Source: Porphyra umbilicalis (lineage: Eukaryota; Rhodophyta; Bangiophyceae; Bangiales; Bangiaceae). Taken from it: DNA of 64,000 bases. Positions within the stretch are counted from its first letter, which is position 1; the number at the start of each line of letters is the position of its first letter. The notes beneath the pieces are model-generated. The model did no database searches. It was not told where the DNA came from and saw only the letters and a program-made list of their open reading frames with translations. The position numbers were made by a program, and so were the translations under genes. Location of the stretch: assembly GCA_002049455.2 (NCBI GenBank), contig KV918768.1:558001-622000 (forward strand), written 5' to 3'. Below, one piece after another: positions 10,325 through 22,962 of this stretch.

Positions 10325-12469
10325 AAAGGTATATCTCATGCACTAAAACCTGTCCCAAAAACGTTGTGGGAGCGTCGGAAATGGACCTCCAGGAGCCAAA
10401 GTCTCTCAGATGACAGATGTGGGAGTTCTGACGGTACTCCGAAGAAAAGGGGCTGTGAATACGAGAAGCGCCTGAATGCGCGGGGTTGGGAGACACTGAT
10501 GAAGCGCTGCGTCCAGATTCGAGCTCAGCAATAGCCGTTGCAACAATGATCCGGCAGATAAATACAGTCCACTCAAATTGATAGAGCGGATCAAGCCGGC
10601 TGGCTTGCATGAGACGGAAAAAAAGCAGGCAATGAAACAGTAGCCCCCCGCTTCGTAATCTGTGCGACCAGCGAGTGTCATGAAACGACACGGCCGAGTC
10701 CAAGGGCCGGCGCGGTCCCGACTGACAGCGCTTCCGCAATGCTCAAGTTCGACTTCTGACTGGCTGTGAGGCTCGTCATTTACACGCTTACAACTTTCCC
10801 TGGTCGAGCACGCCTCACATGCCCCCACTGTGGAAGCATGGCGTCAACGAGGGCGCAAAATGTACCGCAAAACCGGCACCGCACTTTTTCTGCTCGCACG
10901 ACAGAGCTCCAAAATGCAGTCCACACATCGGAACGGCGCGCATAGACTGAAAGCTTGCGAGTTGGTGGTTTTTGCTATAACGGGACATTCGGCATTGGGT
11001 GCGTTAGAGCACACCCAACAACGTCTCCCCCAAGTTCTGAAACCCCAAACGGAATATGCCACGTTTGCTTACGTGGAGGGCGGTGAGCGGCCACCCAATT
11101 TTCTTATCCAAGAGGGCCCTCTGTCCTCCTGGAGTTACCGGAAACATAGGATACATGATCACCAGATGGGGAAAGCAAGATGGGGGGTGCGCTCCCAGCA
11201 ACGTTCGTCCCCAAGTGGTCGAAATTCGTGCATATCGTGAAGCGGTCTCGATGCCAAGACACACCGGATGAAAAGGCTGCCGTGCGGCAGAGATCGTGAG
11301 ACAAAGTGTCTATGATCCCAGTGGAACCTTCCAAATCGCGTCAATAAAAGAAACTTTTGGCACACACGTCTGAAATAGAGAGACACGAATCGTGAACATC
11401 GGACCAAGTGGTCGCACCACGCGTCCAGAGTCAGCACAGCGGGAGAAACTTGGCACACTTGTCTCAGACCCGGGTCTCACGGGACACAACAGAGGTGCTG
11501 GGGTTGGTCGAGGTTCCCTCAACGGGTGCGTGATGTGATGTGCTGTCGTGACAAGCCCGAGTCGGGAACCGCGCGGTCCGTCCCGAAGTGCCTTTCGGGT
11601 GCTTTCAAAAGCAACGGTGGCCGACGCCATTCGTTGGACCAGGCGTCGGCAGGCCCTGGAGGCGGGCTGGTGCAAAACTCCATTGGGGCAGTGTTGCTGG
11701 TCCGACGCCAAAAAACTGGTCCGATCCCGCATCCAGTCTCACGATTTGTTTACTTGACATAGGGAATTCTTGAGAAGTTTGTAGTCATATGGAGCATCGT
11801 CATTGGCTTGCGGAATTGTCTAGAAAACCTCAGGTGGGAGGCGGATTCGATGCGGCGAGGAGTCGGCCGGCCCGTGATCAGATTGTGTTGCTTCCTGTGT
11901 CCTGTGTGCCCCCCTCCCGCCCAATCGGTCATTTGGGGCCACCTCGTGACCACTGCGGATTGGAAGGGGGTAGGTGGAGGGCGCGCGGGGCACCGCAGGC
12001 GGTGTGCATTGCGGCTGGGGAGGCGTCACCCGGGTTTCGTGTCGCACCTCGGGCGCACTCAAAGAATCCTCGTGTGTTTCGGGCCCGCTGTGGGCCTGCG
12101 CCCTGCCCCGCCCCCTCGTCCAGCGCGCACGAGGGGTCCCCCGGGCACGGTCGAGCACTGGCGCAGCTTGCGGGGGCGCGCCGCCCTCACGCCCTCTAGC
12201 CCAACGACCGCGTGCGCGACACTGATTACGTGCTTGCCGCCGGCGTGCCTGAGAGGGAGACGCCGGCGGCTCCTCCCCCTCCCCTTGCCTCACTCGTGCT
12301 GATTCTCTCCTTCTTGCCTCTCGCGCGCGCCTGTTGCAACCGACACGCCGCCGGCGTCCCGCGAGCTCCGGCGGCGCGCCCGTGTGCTCCTGCCACCGCT
12401 CCCCCCTTGTCCCCGTCTCCATCCCCGGCCTTCAAAAGCCGGCCTTCTTCCTCCCCCCCCTTTCCGATC
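10325..12469. other. Spacer without a supported gene
   Basis: The base composition is mixed. Open frames such as those near 10830-11240 and 11310-11730 have no start context, domain or coherent composition. Two diverged short direct repeats of the type ccca-caacgt-ccccaagt were noticed near 11011 and 11192. GC content rises again after about 11950. Confidence 0.55.
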
Positions 12470-13150
12470 ATGACCCGCAAGCCGGACCGAGAGCGCATTA
12501 CGGAGCGTCGCCGCGACCAGCGTCGTCGTCATCAAGAGCGGCTCGCCGTCCTCGCGCGGTGCACGTGCTCTTGCCATCTCGCGGGCTGCTCACCGTGCTC
12601 AACGTCGGCCCCACCACGCGGGGGGCCCGCGCTTCCTGTCTCTAGTAGCTGTGCGCCGCCGGCTGGCCAAGGACCGCCTGTAGCCGGCGGCGCCTGGGTG
12701 CCGCCACGCAACCCTACACCGAACCAGGGCGGCGGCAATTGCGCCGGGGGGGCGGGACGGTCGTCACTGCCGACGCGCGGCAGCTGGGGGCCGCGACCAA
12801 GCACCAATCCTAATCAAGGTGGCGAACAATTTGGCGGGGGAGCGGGACGGCCGTGTCTGCCACCGCGTGACGAGTGGGTGCCGCCGGCTCCCTGGCAGGA
12901 CAATCAAGCCGACGGCCGTTGGGAGCAACCGCCCGACGGTAGCGGCGGACATGGCGGTCGGGGGTGGGATACTGGCGGCCGTCGAGTTTCTCCTCGCCAC
13001 TGTGGCTGGGCGTCGCCGGCTGGTCGGTCGTCCCAAGCCGGTGGCCAGTGGGACACGCCGTTCCATCGGGACCACGAGTACGGCGGCCGGGGACGGGACT
13101 CGCGGGACAGGGACGGATCTCCGCGCCGCAACGTGTGGGCGCCGCCGGGC
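12470..13150 (+). pseudogene. Gly/Pro/Trp-rich ORF cut by the LTR element (5' part)
   Basis: An ATG at 12470 opens a frame that starts with a very basic helix (residues 1-30, Arg-rich, with ITERRRDQRRRHQER). A Cys cluster CTCSCHLAGCSPC follows. Then come three to four loose repeats of Gly/Pro/Trp-rich sequence, each with an N-Q-G-G or W-x-P-P type motif. From about 13151 the frame runs into the presumed LTR, so any continuation is not its own sequence. No domain is known to me. The low-complexity repeats could suit an RNA-binding or wall-associated protein, but this is speculation. Confidence 0.4.
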
Positions 13151-16100
13151 TGTCAAGGTTGTAGCATATCTCTGCTCCCAATTGCCAATTGGCCACAAGT
13201 AGCCTCCTTGACGGGCCAAAGCCCATGTATTGTGGGAATTGGCCTGTGGCACGCCCTTTGGGGGGTTACTTCCGCATTGGTCATTTTTTATTGTTTGTTT
13301 GCTTGCCTGTCTTATCTGATCGCCGGCACTCATTACGATCGCTTGTGATCGGACGGTCGATCGACCAGTGCCCTCGCTTATATTAAATCACCATGGGTCC
13401 GGGGTCGCCGTCGTGAACACCACCCGGCTCCCCATCGGATGCCCTGCAACAAAAGGTCGTTCTTCCTCGCCGCGACGGCGATAGAACTCGCTCTGTTGCT
13501 TGGCTACGGTCGGTCCCGATACACTGGTAATTGCACCAACGTTATTCATACCACATCCGGTGGAGCAGCAGGGGATACCCTCGCCTTCATCGTGCCTCGC
13601 GGCACGGTGTTCCCGAGAACTTTCTCGCTGCCTCGTGGCATTGTGACGGTGTCAATACGATCGCTTGGCACGCGGGGTGAAAGCCATCGACTTGTGGGCG
13701 TGGTGCCGGGGGCATCACGGTTGAGATCTTCGACGTTGGCGCGCAGGGCGTTATCCAAGTTGGAACACTTTGTTCAGGTCCCAGTATGTCTACTGGTCGT
13801 ACCGGCGGCACTCGGCGAGCCAGAGACGGCAAGTTGCCAGCTGGCTACCGGCCGCCGGCCGGGGGACAAGGCACTCCTGCCGCATCCGACGCCCCAACGG
13901 ACGGTGCTCCTACTCCTCCCATCCCTGCGGAACAAGCCGCCTCCGGGCAGATGCAGGTGGTGGAGAGCCTGAAGGCGGCCGTTGAAGCACTTAAAGGACG
14001 CCTAGCGGCCCAAGAATAGACGAACGATTCTCTGGCGCGAGCCAATGACAAGTTGGTCGACGAAGTCGAGGCCCTGCGCAAGGTCGATTCCCACGAGGAG
14101 GAACGCCGTGTGGCTAAGTCTCGCCGCTAGTCGGGCGACAACACCAAGAATGTCAAGAAGACAAGCAAGGTGGCTAAAGACAAGCCTGTACGCAAGGACG
14201 ATCCGGCTAACGCCGCGCCTTCCTCATCTTGCGATGATTCTGCCTCTGGGTCAAGCCCGAAGTCGTCGGACGACGACAACTCCAACGCGACGAACACGTC
14301 CTCTTCGGACGATGGCCGCGGGCCGCCAGGCCCGCCGTCGCCCCCAAGTGGGTCCTCGCCGAGCGACAGCTCGAGCGAGTCGGACCCGACCGCGCGCAAG
14401 CGCCCCGCGACCCCCACCAAATGGAAGGAGCGACTTGAAAATGCCGATAGGATCAAGGTGGTCCGCCCGGATAATAGCCGCTTCAAGACACTCCTGGACT
14501 GCAGGACGTACTTCCTGATGCGCCATCAACTGAAGTATACGCCTAAGGAGGCACAACGGTCGCATGGTCTCAACAAACGATTAGACGGAGCGTTCCATGG
14601 GCAACAGCCATTCATGGGAGCCCTGCTCTTGGGCATCTTCACGTTCTTAATGACCTTTCGCCGCGCGTGCGACGCGGCTGGGCTGACGCACGATCAAGCT
14701 CTTCCGTTCATGGTCTTTCGACTAGCCGGCAACGCCAAGATGGCCTTGTCCGGCGCGCTTAACAGCATCCTCGGACGTAAGCGTTATGCCATCAGTACAT
14801 ACGGAGATGCCGTCAACTAGTTTCTTTCGAAGTATGCGACACACGCAACTATGGCTAACGCCTACCAAGACATCATTGCGATGAAGCAACAAGATAACGA
14901 GGCGCCCACGGCCTTTGGTCACCGTGTGGAAACGCAATGCGACCTCCTGAACGATTTGTTCGACATCCAAGACGTTAAGGACGTCTTCATCACTGGTCTT
15001 TCGGACTTTGTGCAAGCGCACGTGCGGGTCTTGAATGACCAATTTTCGGATCAGACTTTTTTCCGAGACGGTCGCTACCGCCCAGATGTACTGGGACGGC
15101 ACCAACAAGCTGCGCTTGCAGCTAAAGATGACCCGCCCAACGGCAATTAGAGTCACTTACACGACACAGGACCAGCGGACCACAACGGAACGACCGTTAA
15201 CACCGGTTCGCACCCCGCCGCCCCCGCGGGCCGCCGTCCCCCAAGCCAATCCGGCTGACGTCTGTTACAATTGTAACAAGCCGGGGAACTTCGTGGCACA
15301 GTGTGCCGAACCATATCGCCCTCGCGAGCGTCGCCAACCGCCTATCGGCGTTCATGCCATTGCCGACGGTATTGCTGTCTTCCCAATTTTGGCCGATGCC
15401 GTCGATGTCAAGAGGGGTGATCAACTGTGCGAAGCTGTTTCTCAGCCATCCACTCAGCCGGATAAAGTGGTTCGACCAATGGGCAGTTGATCAAGACCCT
15501 GTATTGACTTCGACCATATCGGCCAAAATTGGGAAGACAGCAATAACGTCGAAGAAGACGAGATCGAGCATCCGGCCGACGCCGTCGAGGACTCGAAAAA
15601 CGCCTAGGCCGGGTGCCCGACTTGGGGTTGCCCGGCGGAACGCGAAAGCGTACGGTGACAAGATTGTTGCGCCGTGCCTTACGGCACTACGAGATCGCCG
15701 CCACGCTTGGCCCGTGCATGCGTGTGATGCGGAGCTGCCGCCCTGTACTTGACACGGGCGCCGGGGTGAACATAGTGCGAACTAGTGTCCTCCCTGCGAA
15801 CTGGATGGCTTACGCCGAGGAGTTGACCACGCTTCCGCGCATCCGAGATGCGAACAACAATCGTCTCGTGACGAAGTATGCCATACATCTGTATGTAGAC
15901 ACCGGAGGTGTACGTCTATTTGAACGATTCCTCATTTCCGACAACTTGTCAGTCCCGTGCATCCTTGGCACCGAGTTCATTGAACAAAACGTTGAGGCGA
16001 TCTTGCCGCGTTTGCGTAAAATCGTCTGGCAGGAACACGTGCGCTGCACGGAAGAACTGCCTCGGCCAACGCTGATCTTGGCGTGTCTAAATGACAGTGC

Positions 16101-18596
16101 CTGGGACCGCCATTGGCGAAACAAACCCGCGAGGGTGCGAGCCTGTAAACATGCCCGTGTCGACGGACAACAAGAGGAGTGGATCATGGCCACATGTGAC
16201 ACCCCTGGTATGGTTACCATCACACTGAACGCTCGGTTATGCCGACATAAGTCAATGGCGGTCGCCCGTGGTCTTGGCATCGTCAAGCCCGACGAACCCT
16301 TCTTAGTCAAGTTATGCAACTTCGGCAAGGACCAAGTCATTGTTCGCAAGAACTCAGCATTGGGGTTTGCAGAACCCTACCAAAGGCCGATGTTGTCCGC
16401 CGTCTATGATGACAACAATTCAAAAGATAGAACTGATACTTCATCGGACGACGCGAATCGTGACCCACTTGAGGACCTCGACCTCAGTGAGGCTCCCGAG
16501 AACCTGCAAAAGCAGATTCGAGACATGCTCAAGACGCATTCGTCGATGTGGGATGGAACCCTTGGCGTCATCCGTGCTACGGAGCACGCCATCATCACTC
16601 CTCCAGACGCTCTGCCCATACGGGCTCAACCCTACCGGACCGGGCAGTTCAAACGGCAGATCATCGCTGATCAGATCAACAATATGTTGAAGCTCAACGT
16701 CATTGCCCCTAGCCATAGTGCTTGGGCAAGCCCCGTGGTAATTGTACCAAAGAAGAACGGCAAGGCCCGATTCTGTGTCGACTATCGCCTGTTAAACAAC
16801 ATCACCAAGAAGGATGCTTATCCCTTGCCTCGGATGGAAGACTGCCTTGACTCCTTGGGAGATGCCCAGGTGTTCACGTCTCTCGAATGCACCGCGGGGT
16901 ACTGGCAAGTGCCCATACGCAAGGACGACCAAGAGAAGACGGCGTTCACAACGCATTGTGGTATATACCACTGGTTATCAATGCCTTTCGTCTTGACGAA
17001 CGCGCCCGCTACCCTTCAGCGCGTGTTGGATGTTATCCTCTCGGGCTTGAAGTGGCAGATAAGCCTTGTCCACTTAGACGATGTCATCATCTTCTCCGCA
17101 AACGCGGAGTAACACGTCAAAGACGTTGATATGGTTCTTCACCGTCTGCGCGAAGCCGGGGTTACCCTAAACTTGGAAAATTGCACATGGTTCTCCGACG
17201 AAGTCGAGTACCTCGGACACATTGTCCGCTCCGGGCAGCTGCATATGCGTCACAAGAACGAGGATGCTCTGAAGCACCCCAAGTTCCCAACGACAAAGAC
17301 CCAGCTGAAAAGCTTCTTGGGCATGTGCAACGTCTATCGACGTTTTTTCAAGGACATTTCCAAACGAGCGAAGCCCCTGAACGCCCTGACTAGGGCCGAG
17401 ATCCCACCGGATCTACCACCACCGACGGACGTGGCCATCGCCGCCTTCGAAGACCCTCGCAACGGACTGTTGTGCCCACCGGTACTTGCCTTGCCAAAAG
17501 CCAATCGGAAGCTCGTCGTTGACGTTGACGCATGCGCCGACCAAGTTGGGTGTACCCTCCTGCAGGAGGAGCCGGGCGAACTGCTTCATCCTGTCGGATA
17601 TTGGTGCCGAGGACTCACTGCTGCAGATCGAAACTACTCCACAACGGAGCGCGAATGCGTCGGCGTCGTGTGGGCTGTCTTCAAGTTGAGGCACCTCCTC
17701 GATGGGCAACGGTTCCTCATCCGAACGGATCACCAAGCTTTTAGATGGATCTACAGTACGACTGTCTTGAGCGGACGCTTGATGCGATGGCGAATTTGCC
17801 TCTCCGAATACACATTCGATATGGTTTATAAACCAGGTGCATCGCACCACTTGCCCGACTTTCTGTCGCGCGCCTCTACGGTGGCGCCGCCAGAAGATAC
17901 CCATGATGATATACCTTGCCTGGCATTGGCCGAGACGGCCAACGGCTTAAGGACGGGGAGATACACGGGTACCGACACACCGGAACCGGTGAAGTTCGCC
18001 GATGTTGTCGAAGCACAACAAACAGACGACTTCTGTGTCAAGATGTCCACTCGCGTGGAGCGCGGAACGGCCAAGGCCTTCTTCCGCGACGAGCATCACG
18101 CTCTGTATCGCCGGATGTCTTCCGGCGACCAATTAGTTATACCAAAATCGTGACTCGAACGCGTCTTGACGCTCGAGCACCACGCCACAGTGGCAGCCCA
18201 TTCCGGTATGAACCGGATGTATTACACCATGCGAAAGGCATTTTACTGGACTTCGATGGTAACGGACATCCACACCTCCATCACCAAGCGCACGACTTGT
18301 GCCCAAAATCGCGTCGCCTTGCGGCGACACACCACGCCCTTGACGCTGTTCCCGGCTACTGAGCCTCTCACGGAGCTGTCCGTTGACATCTTTGGGCCCA
18401 TCCCGGCCTCCAAGAAGGGCAATCGCTTCATCTTGGTTATCACTGACCGCTTCGCCAAGCTCACCAAGTGTGTCGCCTTACGACGAATTACAGCCATTTC
18501 CGTGGCGTCAGCCATCATTGACGCGTGGGTGTCCGCCTACGGGCCACCGGACCGGATCCTATGGGACCAAGGGCCCCAGTTCATGTCGAACAGCCG
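13151..18596 (+). mobile_element. Broken Ty3/gypsy-type LTR retrotransposon
   Basis: This is a fossil element. Parts in order: an LTR-like leader from about 13151 to 13520 with a tatatta box near 13380; a gag region (about 13.8-15.4 kb) with a CCHC zinc knuckle near 15.27 kb; protease with an Asp-Thr-Gly-Ala active site near 15.75 kb; reverse transcriptase (about 16.55-17.2 kb) with FCVDY and LDDVI motifs; RNase H (about 17.5-17.8 kb); and integrase (about 18.15-18.59 kb) with an HHCC finger and the start of the catalytic core. The RT before RNase H before integrase order gives Ty3/gypsy. It is broken in several places (of the order of half a dozen). No second LTR was recognised. A 172-bp MITE sits inside it, so it is older than that insertion. 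Confidence 0.85.
15372..15543. mobile_element. Mariner-type MITE, copy 1 (172 bp), inside the LTR element
   Basis: The terminal inverted repeats start ttgctgtcttcccaa and run for about 26 bp. They are flanked by TA on each side (15370-15371 and 15544-15545), the Tc1/mariner target duplication. It has no ORF. A second copy of identical length is at 32219-32390, with about 22 differences by eye, that is close to 87 percent identity. Confidence 0.85.
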
Positions 18597-18971
18597 GCTG
18601 CTGCCAAAACACCGCAAGCCGGCGGTGGCGCATCGCCGGCCGCCGGTATCGGCGGCGACGCGCCCCGCACCGACCTGCAAGGGCCGCCGGCTGATGCTCC
18701 GTCCTTACTCGCCGGCGGCGGCGGATCGCCTCGAGCTGGCGGCGACGCTGCACCGGCCGCCGGAATTGGCGGCGACAAGCCCGGCCGTGACGGGCCAGCG
18801 CCGCCGGCTGCTGCCCAATCTAGCGGGCGGCGGCGCATCACCGGCCGCCGGTACCGGCGGCGACGCGCCGAAAAAGCACGTGCAAGTGACAGGCGCACGC
18901 CTTTTTGGGGCGGCCGGCCTCCGGATCAGTTTGGAACGCGCAAGCCACTGTGGTGGCTCCAGGCCGTGTGA
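18597..18971 (+). pseudogene. Ala/Gly/Pro-rich ORF tail after the LTR element
   Basis: Directly after the last recognisable integrase sequence, a different, very GC-rich sequence starts. It contains imperfect repeats of a GGGASPAAGIGGDAP-like peptide, an Arg-rich patch (GRRRITGRRYRRRRAEK) and a Trp-bearing C terminus (PLWWLQAV) closed by TGA at 18969-18971. It may be the far part of the same gene whose 5' part lies at 12470-13150, since both are Gly/Pro/Trp-rich with Arg-rich patches. No sequence overlap proves this. It may instead be an unrelated fragment. Confidence 0.3.
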
Positions 18972-21900
18972 GTTTTGGGTTCCAAACGATGCCAAGACTA
19001 TTCTCGTTTGTGGAGCAACCGCCGCTGCCGACACCCCCCGTGGTGGCTGCTCCCTTCTTCGCTGCTACCACCACCCTCCCTCTCCTGCCCCCCCCGTCCG
19101 TTTTTGACCCCCCCGCCATTGCTATCGCCCCCGCAGCTACCATTCCACTCTGTCCTGCCACTCTCACCCTTTTATTGCTGCCCTGGCCACTGCACTCACG
19201 ATACTCTCACCACCCTCGAGGCGGTCATGACAAAACTGCTGCCACTCGTGCCGCTGCTGCCCCCCGCGCTGCCACCATCACCCCCGCAGCTGCCATGCTC
19301 CGCTGTTCTGTCACCCCCCCCGCCGCTGCCACGCGCCCCGCTGCTGTGAGGCTCCCCGCCGCTGCCGAGCGCGGGTACTCGCTGCGCTCGATGCCGCGGC
19401 GGTGCGGTGCCTTACCGACGAGCTTTTTACGGCAGCCGTCGGTCGACTGGACGCAGTGCGCGCCAGGTCATGGCGACCTCTGTAGCGGGTAGCGGGGCAG
19501 TCGGGGTCTGCCGCCGTGAGAGGTTCTTCTAACTTTTGTTTTTGTGCGGGTGGCCGCAGCACGGCCGCGGTTGGTTGGGGTAGGAGTGGCGGTCACATGT
19601 CGCCCTCCGCCGCATGACCGATGCGGACGCGACGTGACCGCCAGCTACGTGGCCACAAGGGATGCGTCAGCGTCAGGCCGATCGGGCCAGTCGTCGCGGC
19701 GCGCCGGCCGTGCCCATCGCCGCCGGCCTACTGCACCCCTTCGGTCGGCGACGAGCCGGCGCCCGACGTGGACGGTGGGGGGAAGACGGGCCGCACGGTG
19801 GGCGGCAGCGACAGCGGTGGGAGGGAGGAGCGAGCCAGCGCTTGGACCGTTTCGTCGTCGGACTCGCGGTTTGCAGGCGGGGCAGCGGCGGGGGGAGAGG
19901 GGTGCATCGGCCAGCGGACAGCGTGCGGGCAGACTGAGAGGCCGCAACCGAAGTGGGGGAGGGGGTAAGACCGTGACCGCGTCCCGAGCGCACCTCTTTC
20001 GACGTCTACCGGCGGGGCGTGGGCGGTCGGCTGCGGAGAGCGACAGCAAGGCGACGGCGGTGGTGGTGGTGGCGCGAAAAGGGGGGTCGTTGTCTGTGAG
20101 CGACGCAACCGCAGCACAAGTGGGAGACGCCTCCTCGTCCGGCGACGGCACGGACCGTTGCGGCAGATGCGGCAGCGACACGGACGGCTGATCCCGTCCG
20201 TGTCGCCGCTGATCGCTTCCCCACGCTCTCCCCCTCGAACAGTGACCGGTCGTGGGAAGCCTGCGCAGGGCTGATGCACCCCATCGCCAGCCGTGGGCCC
20301 TGTGTCTGCTGGTGTACAGCTTCACTGCCCGGCATCGTGACTACCGTGCGCGCGCCCATTTACGGCGGGGCTGCTTTTGTCTGTACGGGGTCGGCGGCAA
20401 TCGTTCGAGCGGGTGCAGCGCCTCCGACGGACCCGCCGCCCTCATGTAACAGAGGCACCTCCCCCCCGCTGCTCCCCGCCACGCACCCCAACACGATTAC
20501 TCGTCGGGCATCCATGACCAAAGTTTTAGAACCTGTATACCCAACGCCTGGCACCGTCGTCATCCTACAAAAATCGACCGTGATTGCCGGCGTCGGCGTC
20601 TTCTTCGCCAGCACACGGACCGACGCAATTCGGTGGTGGTGGCGTCGCTGTCCCCAAATCACAATACTGGCGTTTCACGTCGGCGGCCGTGTCGTCCCCA
20701 ACGCCGGCAATGTGAAACACTGGCGTCAAAATATCGGCGGCGGCTTGTTTTTCCTACGTCAAAAAAAGAAGAAAACTCCGAGGTCACTGACGCGCGCGTG
20801 CCATCCGTCCGATATTGCGGGTGGTATCATCGGTGGGGCTGGGGGCAACCACACCTACGGGAGGGGCACAGTGTGGCGGGAGTGGAGGGTAGCGCGCTCA
20901 TGGCGCCTGCAGACGACAACAAGGCGCCACCCACAGCACGCTGCCGCGGGGTGGGCCGCAGCTCCACCGGGCAACTCAGTGGCACAAAGACAGCACCCGA
21001 GACCTCCCGCTACCGCATTACCCCCGGACCCGGCTGCGCGCTAGGCTTGGCCGGCCAAAACCCACACGACACGGACACCTCAGCACTCCCCAACCGACAC
21101 CCCCCCAGTGGCCCGACGACATGGTGGTTGCCTCTCCGCCGACCACACCGGAGGTTGCCGCGTTGGGCACATCGGGGCGGCCGCTGACGCAGCGATGAAA
21201 GTGGCGTCGGGGGTAGCGGCGGGCGAGCGACACGACCACCACGCCAAACGGCGCCGGCCAGACAGCGGACAGTCACGTCGGCGGCCGCAGCGGCAGCGAC
21301 ACCCGGGGCGGAAGTGGGCGGGGGGACGAGCAGCGGCTGGCCTCGGAGGTATCCGCGGGGGCGGGATGGGGGTGGAGGAGTGGTGGCGAGAAAAAGGCGA
21401 GAGGCAGCCGGCGGGGGGCTGCGGGGGGGGGGGGGGGGGGTGGGCGGGTGCCCAGTGCAAGTCGGTGTCGGCGGGTGGGTGGCGGCGCGGGCGGGCGGGT
21501 GTTGGTGGCGGCGCCACCGCGTGCGTTGGTGTGTGCGTCGGCGCGTGCGACCGGCCGCACGAAGCCACCACCTCCACACACGGCGGCGTTGGGGAGCGGC
21601 ACATTATCCGGCCGGCGATCGCCGCACGCATGCGGGCGCGCTGCAACGATCGACACGATCGGGGGGGGAGGGGGGTGTGGGCCACTGGGGGCGTGTGCGG
21701 CACTTTGCATATCCTGTGGGGCTGGCGGAGTCGGGGGTGCGATCGTCGGAGTGATGTGGGCGCACACCCTCGAAATGCAGTCCGCCACCACTCCGACGAT
21801 CGCGTCTACCCATGCAGGATATATACCAAGAAATCTCGCACACGCTCACGTCCCGACTAAATACAATCGTCCCAAAAGAAGCCTATTTTGAGCGTAAGTC

Positions 21901-22118
21901 CTTCGTGAGCGGAACTGCCGTTCGAGGCAGATTTATAGAAATGAAGCAGCCGTGATTGGAACGCAGCGCTCTCATTGGTTCACTCGCGTGCGTGCACGCT
22001 GAGAGCCCGTCGTCAAGACTGGGCCTTCGTGTCCGTCTCTGGTGGGCCTGAACATGCGTCGCCGCCAGAGGTGTTCGTGCCTGAGACCCACCTTTAGTAC
22101 CTTTGCCCCCTGCCCGCC
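18972..22118. other. Spacer without a supported gene
   Basis: Pro/Ala-rich open frames exist on both strands (for example 18905-19492 forward, and 19544-20191 forward against its reverse-strand shadow), but none is convincing. An inverted repeat with perfect 15-bp arms lies at 21739-21753 and 21789-21803. Two inverted CCAAT boxes (attgg near 21955 and 21976) precede the next gene and may be part of its promoter. Confidence 0.5.
21739..21803. repeat. Inverted repeat, 15-bp perfect arms
   Basis: gcgatcgtcggagtg at 21739-21753 is repeated in inverse at 21789-21803. Shorter outer arms (atcctgtggg near 21711, cccatgcaggat near 21810) extend it. Confidence 0.7.
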
Positions 22119-22950
22119 ATGACATTGCTCTCTGCTGGCCGGTGGGCGACGCTGCGGTTGGTCGTGGCCGCCGTCGGCCTCCTCCTGGTGGGCGCCACGC
22201 TCGGTCGCCACGCGCCGTGGCCCACCCCCCCCCCCCCCGTCTCGTCGCCACCGCCGCCGCCGTCGCTGCTACGGCCGACGGCGGGTCCCCCCCCCTCCCC
22301 CCCTCGAGTTCCCCACCGCCATCCAGCACCTGCACATCAACGTTGGCCCCAACCTGTCGCCCATCCTCCCGCCCGCCGACGACCCGGCGACCGCGGTGCT
22401 CGCCGTCGAAGCGCAGCTGGGGGTGGCGGCCACACTCGCGTCCCGGGAGGGCGTGGCTTACCCCGGCCGCTTTTTTGTCATCCCCGCCGCCCTTGCGGGT
22501 GGGGCGGCGGCGGGGGGCTTTGCGACGTTTCGCCACTACAATGACGACGGGCAATCGTCGAGCCTCTCCCCGGCGCGGGATGCGGCGGACTGGGCGGCGA
22601 AGGATGCGCGTCGAAACCGCACGGTCGGGGCGGTTAGCCACGTGCCCGTGCTGTCCCTGGCGCGCCTCCTCGACGCCCTACCGCCGTCGGTGACGGTGCC
22701 ACTGCTCAAAACCGATGCGCAGGGGTGGGACTTGTCGATCATCCAAAGCGCAGGGCGGTCGTTGCGGCGGGCAGAGCGCATTATGGCCGAAGTTTTTCGG
22801 GGCGACATCCTGTACGACCTGCCGCCTGGGGTGACCAACGACCTGGACAAGGGGTGGGTGCCATACATGCGGTCATTGAACTATACGCTCGCCAAGGCAG
22901 GGCCGGGCAAGTATACGGACGCGGTGTTTGAGCGCGTCGGCGAGCCGTAG
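22119..22950 (+). CDS. FkbM-like methyltransferase with an N-terminal membrane anchor (one frame break in a C run)
   Basis: The ATG at 22119 starts a short tail followed by a hydrophobic segment (LRLVVAAVGLLLVGATL), a signal anchor that would place the enzyme in the secretory pathway. A Pro-rich linker follows. The frame then shifts by one inside the C runs at about 22287-22302. One C fewer would join the two halves. In the second frame, HLHINVGPNLSPIL (near residue 70), LLKTDAQGWDLSIIQSAG (near residue 200) and EVFRGDILYDL resemble FkbM-family SAM methyltransferases. These often methylate sugars or cell-surface glycans. About 276 residues if joined. The break is probably a homopolymer length artefact or polymorphism. 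Its stop lies only 12 bp from the stop of the convergent next gene. Confidence 0.65.
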
Positions 22951-22962
22951 GTCGGGGGGTGG

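Noticed and set aside
12212-12469. N-terminal extension of the Gly/Pro/Trp-rich ORF
   Set aside because: It opens with GTG and its composition is Pro-rich spacer-like. The ATG at 12470 is preferred.
18600-19500. A second LTR for the gypsy-type element
   Set aside because: No sequence matching the leader at 13151-13520 was found after the integrase region.
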